6,384 bases of DNA, from positions 1 to 6,384 of the forward strand of contig JACQUR010000008.1 in NCBI GenBank assembly GCA_016210245.1, written 5' to 3'. Position 1 is the first letter of the stretch, and the number at the start of each line of letters is the position of its first letter. Made by a program: the position numbers and the translations under genes. The DNA is from Chloroflexota bacterium. Lineage in GTDB: Bacteria > Chloroflexota > UBA6077 > JACQUR01. The notes below the pieces were generated by a model. That model saw nothing but the letters and a program-made list of their open reading frames with translations, was not told the origin of the DNA and did not search any database. Positions 1 to 5,090 of this stretch are shown here, piece after piece.

Positions 1-93
1 CCCTCTCCCCCTGGGAGAGGGGAGGGATTCCCTCTCCCCCTGGGAGAGGGGAGGGATTCCCTCTCCCCCTGGGAGAGGGTCAGGGTGAGGGCG
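1..93. repeat. Three tandem 29-bp GC-rich hairpin units
   Basis: Units begin at 1, 30 and 59. Each contains a perfect 9-bp inverted repeat, CCCTCTCCC / GGGAGAGGG, around a 3-base CCT loop (arms 1-9/13-21, 30-38/42-50, 59-67/71-79). The first two units are joined by GAGGGATT. The third runs instead into TCAGGGTGAGGG (80-91), a tail I recall following this hairpin in dispersed repeats of Chloroflexota-like genomes; the recollection is not checked. The array lies directly downstream of the antiporter stop codon, so it could act as a transcript end or mRNA 3' stabiliser, but no U-tract follows it on the minus strand. It continues to the window edge and may extend further left. Confidence 0.85.
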
Positions 94-101
94 CCGGGCC
101 G

Positions 102-1754
102 CTACCGCCGCTCGAGCTCGGCCAGCAGGTCGGCCAGCGCGGCGCGCACCTCGGCGGCGATGCCGTCGCCCCCGCCGTCGATCGGAGAGAGGAGGCTCAG
201 CACCATGGCCCGTGCGGCCTCCCGCACCGCCGCCGCGACCAGGCTCTGCCACGCCGCGGCCTCGAACTCGATCGCCAGCTCCTGGCGGTCCTCGCGAGGC
301 GGATAGAGGGCCAGGCTGAGGAACTCGTGGTCTTTCTGGTACTGGATCATCAGCGGGCCCTCCGGGTCGCGCACCTCCATGACGCTGGCGAATCCCTGCT
401 CGACCAGGAGGCGCTCCAGGTGGTTGGTGAAGAGCTGGGCGGCGGCGGGCTCCAGCACGACCACGTGGCGCCCGGCGGAGGGTGGTTCGGGCGGCGGAGG
501 CGGCGGCAACTCGCCCCGTCGCCCGGAGCCACCTCGTTGGAAGGCCGGCACCAGCAGGACGGGGGCGAGGAAGGTGGTGATGACCGTCATCAGGATCGCC
601 ACTCCGAACAGCTCGCTGCCGATCACCCCGCTGGTCAGCCCCACCCCGGCCACGATCAACGCGACCTCGCCCCGAGGGAGCATACCCAGTCCAATGCGGG
701 TGGCGCCGCGCAAGTTGAACCCGACGGCCAGGGCGGGCAGGGCGGCTCCGACCAGCTTGCCCACGATCGCCAGGGCGCTGATGGCCAGCCCGAACTCGAG
801 CGCCCGCCCCATGGCCGAGAGGTCGACCAGCATGCCCATCACCACGAAGAAGATCGGCACCAGGGCATGGTAGACTGGGCGGAGGGAGTACACGATGGCC
901 CGAGCGAGCTCGGTCCGCGAGAGCCCGAGCCCGACCGAGTAGGCGCCGATGATCAGCGCCAGGCCGAAGCTCTCGGCCAGGAAGCCGGCGAACAGCGCCA
1001 GGGCCAGAGCCAGGGCCAGAGTGGCGCCCTCGGCACGGAACCCGAGCAGCAAGCGGGAGATGCCACCGGCTAGGAGTACCGAGAGCAGGGTCAGGGCGAG
1101 CCAGAAGCCGATCGCTCTGGCTGCGACCAGGCCCACCTGGGCGAGGGAGACGGAGCCCGTAGCGGCAATGCCGACCGTGATGGCCAGGACGAGGATGCCC
1201 AGCACGTCGTCCACCACCGCCCCGCCCAGGACGGTCACGCCCTCGGCCGTGTCGAGCTTGCCGATATCCGAGAGCACCCGGGCCGTGATCCCGACCGAGG
1301 TAGCGGTCATGATGGCACCCATGAACAGAGCGGACGGGTGCGTCCACGACGGGGCAATGCCGAACAGCACCGTCGCCAGCGCGCCGAAGCCGAAGGGCAG
1401 CAGCACGCCACCGGCGGCGACCGCAGTGGCCGCGACGCCGTAGCGCAGGAACTGGCGCAGGTCGGTCTCGAGCCCGACCAGGAACAGCAGCACCACCGCG
1501 CCCACCTGGGCCAGAGCGAACAGCTCGGTCGAGACCGGGAGGCCGGGCGCGGCCTCCGCGCTCCCAAACAACGGCTGGCCGAGCAGGGGCAGGGGCAGGC
1601 CGCCCAGCGCGAACGGGCCGATGAGGATGCCGGCCGCCAGCTCGCCCAGCACCGCCGGCTGGCGGAGCCACCGCTCGGCCACCTCACCCCCGAGCTTGGC
1701 GGCGAACAGGATGGCTGCGACCTGGAGCACGAAGTGAGCGATGAGCTCAGCCAT
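102..1754 (-). CDS. CPA2-type cation/proton antiporter (Kef/NapA-like membrane transporter)
   Basis: This is a 550-residue integral membrane protein expected to exchange protons for Na+ or K+ across the cytoplasmic membrane. Residues 1-405 hold about a dozen hydrophobic segments with family landmarks: LGELAAGILIGP (36-47), FLVGLETDL (91-99), an adjacent aspartate pair VDD (181-183) in the ion-binding helix, a membrane lysine in VGKLVGA (K333), and LPRGEVAL (359-366). The DD pair plus membrane lysine is the pattern of electrogenic CPA2 exchangers such as NapA. A proline-rich linker (417-425) leads to a cytoplasmic tail of about 120 residues that I do not recognise; it lacks an obvious TrkA-N/RCK Rossmann motif. 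ATG at 1754 is chosen because residues upstream of it, from a TTG at 1808, are translated repeat. The ATG has no Shine-Dalgarno sequence and overlaps the stop of the phosphatase gene, suggesting coupled translation. The ion specificity cannot be read from sequence. Confidence 0.9.
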   Translation of the reverse strand: MAELIAHFVLQVAAILFAAKLGGEVAERWLRQPAVLGELAAGILIGPFALGGLPLPLLGQPLFGSAEAAPGLPVSTELFALAQVGAVVLLFLVGLETDLRQFLRYGVAATAVAAGGVLLPFGFGALATVLFGIAPSWTHPSALFMGAIMTATSVGITARVLSDIGKLDTAEGVTVLGGAVVDDVLGILVLAITVGIAATGSVSLAQVGLVAARAIGFWLALTLLSVLLAGGISRLLLGFRAEGATLALALALALFAGFLAESFGLALIIGAYSVGLGLSRTELARAIVYSLRPVYHALVPIFFVVMGMLVDLSAMGRALEFGLAISALAIVGKLVGAALPALAVGFNLRGATRIGLGMLPRGEVALIVAGVGLTSGVIGSELFGVAILMTVITTFLAPVLLVPAFQRGGSGRRGELPPPPPPEPPSAGRHVVVLEPAAAQLFTNHLERLLVEQGFASVMEVRDPEGPLMIQYQKDHEFLSLALYPPREDRQELAIEFEAAAWQSLVAAAVREAARAMVLSLLSPIDGGGDGIAAEVRAALADLLAELERR

Positions 1755-2499
1755 GCTGGTCGTACGGGTTGGAGGTTGGAGGTTGGAGGTTGGAGCGTAG
1801 CCCTTCAACCTTCAACCTCCAACCTCCAACCTCCAACCGTCCGGGCAGGTCGGCGAGACGGTCCAGCAGCAGGTCCGGCTCGGCTCGGCGCAGGGTTTCG
1901 GCGCTCTGGGCGCCGTAGGTCACCCCGCAGGTGAAGGCGCCCGCCGCCCGGCCCATGGCGATGTCCAGCACGCTGTCGCCCACCATCAGCGTCCTGGCCT
2001 CGTGGGCCTGCGCCAGGTCCATCGCTCGCCGCAGCATCGCCGGGTCGGGCTTGGACCGCTCCACGTGCTCGACCCCGACCACCGCCAGGAAGAGCGCTCG
2101 CACCCCCACTCCGGTGAGGATGATCTCGGCCGTGCTGGCCAGTCGGCCGGTCGCGACCGCCAGCGCCAGGCCACCGGCACGGAGCTGGCCCAGCACCGCC
2201 GCCGCGTCCGGGAACAGGCGCAGCCGGGGCAGCACCTCGCGCTCGAAGAGGCGGCGATAGCGGGGGACGCAGCCAGAGGCGCGGTGGGCGGCCTCGGCTG
2301 GCAGCAGCGCGCGGAAGATGTCCTCCAACGGCGTGCCCATCAGTTCGTGGACCAGCCTCGGCTCGACGGGCGGGAAGCCCTCCAGCGCGAGCACGCTATT
2401 GACCGCCCAGGCGATGCCCTCCTGGCTATCCACCAGCGTACCGTCCAGGTCGAAGACCACCAGGTCGACGGGGAAACGTCTGATAAAACATCCCTCCAC
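1747..2499 (-). CDS. HAD-superfamily phosphatase, phosphoglycolate phosphatase-like
   Basis: A soluble phosphohydrolase of the haloacid dehalogenase fold, about 250 residues. All four catalytic motifs are present, counting from GTG at 2499: FDLDGTLVDS (16-25, nucleophile D17 and D19), the threonine of VATGR (T117), the lysine of RSKPDP (K150), and VGDSVLDI (173-180, D175 and D179). The roughly 80 residues between motifs I and II fit a helical C1 cap, as in Gph/PpaX-type enzymes. The substrate is likely a small phosphate ester such as 2-phosphoglycolate, but this cannot be fixed from sequence. Family-like sequence ends near residue 221. The following ~24 residues (LEVGGWRLKVEG onward) are translated heptamer repeat, and the TGA overlaps the antiporter start by 8 bases. 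The start is uncertain: GTG at 2499 or GTG at 2577 are in frame, neither with a good ribosome binding site, while GGAGG (2492-2496) precedes an out-of-frame ATG. Confidence 0.88.
   Translation of the reverse strand: MEGCFIRRFPVDLVVFDLDGTLVDSQEGIAWAVNSVLALEGFPPVEPRLVHELMGTPLEDIFRALLPAEAAHRASGCVPRYRRLFEREVLPRLRLFPDAAAVLGQLRAGGLALAVATGRLASTAEIILTGVGVRALFLAVVGVEHVERSKPDPAMLRRAMDLAQAHEARTLMVGDSVLDIAMGRAAGAFTCGVTYGAQSAETLRRAEPDLLLDRLADLPGRLEVGGWRLKVEGLRSNLQPPTSNPYDQHG
1767..1838. repeat. Heptamer (GGTTGGA)n inverted repeat, 29-bp arms
   Basis: The left arm (1767-1795) is four tandem GGTTGGA-type heptamers. The right arm (1810-1838) is its reverse complement with one mismatch, and a 14-base loop separates them. 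The element can fold into a 29-bp stem in DNA or RNA. It lies inside the 3' end of the phosphatase reading frame and stops 12 bases before the antiporter ATG on the minus strand. The heptamer contains no stop codon in any frame on either strand, so such an array can sit in coding sequence without ending it. Confidence 0.9.
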
Positions 2500-2522
2500 A
2501 AGAACAAAAAAGTGGATAGATT

Positions 2523-2535
2523 GTGGCCACGATCG
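2523..2535. promoter_or_regulatory. Overlapping palindromes upstream of the divergent promoter
   Basis: GTGGCCAC (2523-2530) is a perfect 8-base palindrome, followed with a one-base overlap by CGATCG (2530-2535). They sit just upstream of the proposed -35 box of the peptidase gene, inside a divergent intergenic region that is much AT-richer than the flanking genes. The position suits an operator, but short palindromes arise by chance and no known regulator site is recognised. Confidence 0.2.
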
Positions 2536-2536
2536 A

Positions 2537-2565
2537 TTGACGGCGGCGTCTAACAGGATAATAAT
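2537..2565 (+). promoter_or_regulatory. Candidate sigma70-type promoter for the peptidase locus
   Basis: TTGACG (2537-2542) and AATAAT (2560-2565) are separated by 17 bases, and each matches the consensus at five of six positions. They lie in the AT-rich stretch between the divergent phosphatase and peptidase genes. Transcription would begin near 2572 and leave a 5' leader of about 98 bases. No convincing minus-strand promoter for the phosphatase was found in the same interval. Confidence 0.45.
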
Positions 2566-2669
2566 ACCCCACCACACGGCGGATCGCCGGATCAGACTCC
2601 CGGCAACCAGCGAGCAGTCGCCACCTCGGACTCCTCGAGAACAGTAACGCTATCGGGAGGTCTACCCAA

Positions 2670-3338
2670 TTGCCACTGCCAGAGGAAGTACTCTCCGCTC
2701 GCAGGGCGTTGGCTGAGGAGATTCTGACCACAGTACCCTCGGCGGTTGCGGCCGCAGCGCGCCATCGGGAGGCGATCAGCGCGGTGATCGGTGTAGGAGT
2801 GGGAGCAGCCGTACCTGGCCGGCAGCCCGCTGGCGACCTGGTGCTGCGTGTCTACGTAACCGACGCACATGCGGCACGGAAAGTGCCTCCTCGGTTCAAC
2901 GGGCTCCCCGTCAGGGTGGAGCTTGTCGGTGAAGCATGGGCGGCGCTTGCTCCCGCGCTGCCAGTTCGTCGGCTTACCCCTGGCCGACCGGTAGCGGGTG
3001 GGGTCTCCATCGGCCATGGTTGCGGAGATACAGGAACCCTGGGTTGCTTGGTGCGGGACGACCGAGAAGAAGGAGTCTACATCTTGAGCAACAACCACGT
3101 GCTGGCACGGTGCAATCAGGCTACGCCTGGAGACACAATCGTCCAACCGGGTCCAGCAGACGGGGGGCAGGTTCCTGCCGATGTGTTGGCTGAACCAGAC
3201 CGGTGGGTCGACATCACTTTCGGCGGGCACCAACTGAACCGAGTCGATGCGGCGCTCGCGCGAGTAGGGAGCAACCAGGTCGGCAGGTCTGTGTGCCCGT
3301 TCATCTCTCCAGATCGGGGAGATACGCGATCGCCTTGA
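2670..3338 (+). CDS. Trypsin-like serine peptidase, 5' part (N-domain plus catalytic His and Asp), frameshifted
   Basis: This is the first part of a cytoplasmic chymotrypsin-fold peptidase; there is no signal peptide. Translation starts at TTG (2670), supported by GGGAGG at 2655-2660 with 9-base spacing. Residues about 30-90 form a small N-terminal domain with VIGVGVG (39-45), LRVYV (59-63) and NGLPVRVELVGEAW (77-90). The peptidase core begins near GTLGCLVRD (122-130), with the catalytic histidine in SNNHVLA (H143) and the probable catalytic aspartate in RVDAALARV (D193). This pattern, including QPGPADGG (159-166), matches a bacterial trypsin-like family distantly related to plant NAL1, recalled from general knowledge. 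The nucleophile serine is missing here: the frame runs off into a TGA at 3336 and the rest of the protein continues in the +1 frame. About 222 residues are translated; the intact protein would be near 341. Either a pseudogene, an indel in the assembly, or less likely recoding. Confidence 0.85.
   Translation: MPLPEEVLSARRALAEEILTTVPSAVAAAARHREAISAVIGVGVGAAVPGRQPAGDLVLRVYVTDAHAARKVPPRFNGLPVRVELVGEAWAALAPALPVRRLTPGRPVAGGVSIGHGCGDTGTLGCLVRDDREEGVYILSNNHVLARCNQATPGDTIVQPGPADGGQVPADVLAEPDRWVDITFGGHQLNRVDAALARVGSNQVGRSVCPFISPDRGDTRSP
3300..3338 (+). other. Frameshift site in the peptidase gene
   Basis: Protein-like sequence switches here from the frame of TTG 2670 to the next frame. In the second frame, codons from 3307 read LQIGEIRDRLDLSTLPDGG and lead without a stop into the 3' part. 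From 3307, 9 of 12 codons end in G or C in the second frame, against 5 of 12 in the first frame from 3300. This puts the shift near ATCTCTCC (3303-3310), most simply one extra base in the CT run. The first frame then ends at TGA 3336-3338. Confidence 0.75.
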
Positions 3339-3369
3339 CCTGAGCACGCTTCCCGATGGTGGCCTTGAG

Positions 3370-3696
3370 TTGCCAGTACGAAAGATGGGGCGCAGCAGCG
3401 GCCACACGTGGGGAGTCATCCACGACCCGGTTGTCCGAGTTAACGTCTTCTATGACGGAGTAGGCACTGCGGCGTTCGATGATCAGATCCTGGTAAGGCC
3501 GGAAGGGGACCCATCGGAAAGCGCCGCTGTCTTCGCGCTTCCGGGGGATTCTGGCGCGCTGGTTCTCGCTGACGGCAATTTCGCAGTGGGTCTGCTGTTC
3601 GCGGTCAATACGATCATGCCGAATAGGGCCTGGCTCAATCCGATTGGGGGCGTGCTGCGTGAACTGGGCGTCGAAACCTGGAACTTCGGATGGTGA
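3370..3696 (+). CDS. Trypsin-like serine peptidase, 3' part (catalytic Ser), frameshifted
   Basis: This is the second part of the peptidase, one frame ahead of the first. Coding-like sequence in this frame starts near 3307, and TTG at 3370 is only the first formal start. It carries VRKMGRSSGHTWGVI (3-17), the strand before the barrel closes, and the serine-nucleophile motif ALPGDSGALVL (56-66, Ser61, codon 3550-3552), then VGLLFAVN (73-80) and LNPIGGVLRELGV (89-101), which is the usual end of this family. Joined to the upstream part, the triad would be complete as His, Asp, Ser. Alone, the fragment cannot be a peptidase, as it lacks His and Asp, and TTG 3370 has no clear ribosome binding site. 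The selected core residues look intact, so the break is either recent or a sequence error. Confidence 0.8.
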   Translation: MPVRKMGRSSGHTWGVIHDPVVRVNVFYDGVGTAAFDDQILVRPEGDPSESAAVFALPGDSGALVLADGNFAVGLLFAVNTIMPNRAWLNPIGGVLRELGVETWNFGW

Positions 3697-3932
3697 TGGC
3701 AATGGCCGCAACGCCGTACGAACACGCGGTGGCCGTGAAGAACCGGCAGGCTGCTCAGCTAATGCGATTGCCCGGAGTGGTTGGAGTCGGAGTAGGACGT
3801 CTCACGCGAGGAGGCTTCTGCATTCGACTCTACCTCAGCTCTGGCGGCTCGAAGATTCTTGAGAGACTCCCCAAGGAGTTGGACGGACTCCCGGTGGTCC
3901 CGGAGGTGGTCGGAGATGTCGTGGCCAGGTAG
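3690..3932 (+). CDS. Small stand-alone copy of the peptidase N-terminal domain
   Basis: An 80-residue soluble protein whose residues about 20-78 resemble residues about 25-90 of the peptidase just upstream. VVGVGVG (30-36) matches VIGVGVG, IRLYLS (45-50) matches LRVYVT, and LDGLPVVPEVVGDV (64-77) matches FNGLPVRVELVGEA. The spacing is similar apart from a short gap after the glycine motif. ATG codons at 3690, 3696 and 3702 are all in frame. The first overlaps the peptidase stop, and the second shares one base with it (TGATG), so translation is probably coupled. There is no signal peptide or membrane segment. The function is unknown. Possible roles are a partner, inhibitor or folding aid of the peptidase, or a remnant of a tandem duplication whose peptidase half was lost. 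Confidence 0.72.
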   Translation: MVMAMAATPYEHAVAVKNRQAAQLMRLPGVVGVGVGRLTRGGFCIRLYLSSGGSKILERLPKELDGLPVVPEVVGDVVAR

Positions 3933-3969
3933 CGCTGCTCTGCTCCACGATCCTTTGCCGGATCCTTCC

Positions 3970-3998
3970 TTGACCACCCCGATGGCTCCCTGCATAAT
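3970..3998 (+). promoter_or_regulatory. Strong candidate sigma70-type promoter for the histidinol-phosphatase gene
   Basis: TTGACC (3970-3975) and CATAAT (3993-3998) are separated by 17 bases; each matches five of six consensus positions. The predicted start near 4005 gives a leader of about 27 bases to the GTG at 4032. Just upstream, GATCCTT occurs twice (3949-3955 and 3961-3967), 12 bases apart start to start, close to one helical turn, which could be a regulator site. Confidence 0.6.
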
Positions 3999-4031
3999 GG
4001 CCTGAGCGCCCTTGCTTGCCTGGAGCTGCAA

Positions 4032-4853
4032 GTGACCAGCCTCGCTAACCTCGTAGATTACCACGTCCACACCGCTCGCTGCGGCCACGCCTCCGGCACG
4101 ATGGAGGAGTACGTGGCCCGGGCGCGGGAGATCGGGCTGGGCGAGATGGGCTTCTCCGACCATTTCTACGTCTACTGGCTGCCGGAGGACCAGCGCGACC
4201 CGGAGCTGGGGATGGCTGCGCACCAGCTCGGCGAGTACGTGGCGGCGGTGCGGCAGCTCCAGGAGGCACAGTCGGCAGTCCGGATTCGGCTGGCGCTGGA
4301 GGTGGACTACGTCCCGGGCTGGGAGGATCGCCTGGCCAACCTCCTGGCCTGCGAGCGCTGGGACTACCTGCTGGGCTCGGTCCACTTCATCGACGCCTGG
4401 GGGTTCGACGACTCCCGCTACGTGGCCCGCTACCAGGAGTGGGACATCGACCAACTCTATGAGCGCTACTTCGAGTTGGCCATGGCCGCGGCTGAGAGCG
4501 GGCTGTTCGACATCATGACCCACCTGGACCTGCCCAAGAAGTTCGGCCACCGCCCGACGCGCGACCCGCGCCCGCTGTACGAGCGCGTGGCCGCGTGCCT
4601 GAAGCGGGCCGACGTGTGCGTGGAGGTCAACACTGCCGGGCTGCGCAAGCCCGTGGGCGAGCTGTACCCCGCCCCCCTGCTCCTCCAGGCCTGCCACCGC
4701 GCGGGCGTGCCGGCCACCCTCAGCTCGGACGCGCACCGTCCGGAGGAGGTCGGGCAGGACTTCGACCGAGCGCTCGCCCTCCTGCGAGAGGTGGGCTACA
4801 CCGAGGTGGCCGCGTTCGAGGGGCGCAGGCGGACCTTCGGCCGATTATCGTAG
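4032..4853 (+). CDS. hisK: HisJ/HisK-family histidinol-phosphatase (PHP domain)
   Basis: A 273-residue cytoplasmic metal-dependent phosphatase of the PHP superfamily, predicted to remove phosphate from L-histidinol phosphate in histidine biosynthesis. Metal-binding motifs appear in the family order: DYHVHTARCGHA (9-20; H11, H13, H19), FSDHF (41-45; D43, H44), LEVDYVPGWE (89-98; E90), GSVHFIDAWGFD (115-126; H118), THLDLPKKF (163-171; H164) and SSDAH (231-235; D233, H235). EVNTAGLRKPVGELYP (198-213) is also typical of HisJ-type enzymes. The length is normal and nothing is missing. GTG at 4032 is preceded by GGAG (4022-4025) with 6-base spacing. The gene has its own likely promoter and is not next to other his genes in this window. 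Related PHP phosphatases can act on other phosphate esters, so the substrate is inferred from family. Confidence 0.88.
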   Translation: MTSLANLVDYHVHTARCGHASGTMEEYVARAREIGLGEMGFSDHFYVYWLPEDQRDPELGMAAHQLGEYVAAVRQLQEAQSAVRIRLALEVDYVPGWEDRLANLLACERWDYLLGSVHFIDAWGFDDSRYVARYQEWDIDQLYERYFELAMAAAESGLFDIMTHLDLPKKFGHRPTRDPRPLYERVAACLKRADVCVEVNTAGLRKPVGELYPAPLLLQACHRAGVPATLSSDAHRPEEVGQDFDRALALLREVGYTEVAAFEGRRRTFGRLS

Positions 4854-4880
4854 CTCCGCTCAAGGGCACTCTTCAGGCTC

Positions 4881-4935
4881 ACCGCAGAGACGCAGAGACG
4901 CAGAACATGCTGTGTCTCTGCGTCTCTGCGGTTTT
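4881..4935. repeat. Octamer (GCAGAGAC)n inverted repeat with T-run, possible terminator
   Basis: Left arm 4881-4903 and right arm 4910-4932 are 23-base reverse complements with one mismatch, around a 6-base AACATG loop. Each arm is built of 8-base GCAGAGAC-type units. On the plus strand the stem ends directly in TTTT (4932-4935), so it may terminate transcription of the histidinol-phosphatase gene 28 bases downstream of its stop. Similar GCAGAGAC-rich elements are, as I recall, dispersed through many environmental bacterial genomes, so any terminator role may be secondary to its being a mobile-like repeat. Confidence 0.85.
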
Positions 4936-5077
4936 GAAAGCCGCCCAGAGTCCCACCGCCTCGGGTGCGATTCTTGCTTCTTCGGGCACCAGCGGCCGGC
5001 CGGCCGGTGGCGCCGCGGCACGGCGACTCTCTCTGTGTCCCCGCGTCCCCCTGTCGCTGGCGGCTGATTGCTACCTC
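4936..5077. other. Intergenic region before the aminotransferase, GC palindrome and C-rich tract
   Basis: No gene is supported here. A self-complementary 12-base tract GGCCGGCCGGCC (4994-5005) is followed by GGCGCC and CCGCGG. Positions 5027-5056 are pyrimidine-rich, with TGTCCCCGCGTCCCCCTGTC at 5036-5055, which resembles another degraded short-unit repeat. No convincing -35/-10 pair for the aminotransferase was found, so it is either read through from upstream or uses an unrecognised promoter. Confidence 0.45.
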
Positions 5078-5090
5078 GGGAGGGACTCCG

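Noticed and set aside
1..93. CRISPR array
   Set aside because: The 29-base units are directly tandem with no unique spacers, and no cas gene is present.
327..1073. Plus-strand 248-codon frame opposite the antiporter
   Set aside because: Composition is His/Gln/Gly-rich, typical of the antisense of a hydrophobic membrane protein gene.
1755..1808. Upstream TTG start extending the antiporter by 18 residues
   Set aside because: The extra residues are translated heptamer repeat. The purine-rich sequence before the TTG also belongs to the repeat, so it is not evidence for a start.
2592..3419. Minus-strand 275-codon frame opposite the peptidase
   Set aside because: No recognisable motif, and the opposite strand has a strong ribosome binding site plus catalytic His and Asp motifs.
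3690..3932. Antitoxin or toxin-antitoxin pair with the peptidase
   Set aside because: The small protein resembles the peptidase N-domain rather than any antitoxin family, and the peptidase family is not a known toxin.
3759..4736. Minus-strand 325-codon frame opposite the histidinol-phosphatase
   Set aside because: Antisense shadow of a gene with complete PHP motifs; no motif of its own.
4965..5090. Upstream extension of the aminotransferase
   Set aside because: Its residues are not family-like and cover a C-rich intergenic tract; ATG 5091 has a good GGGAGG site.
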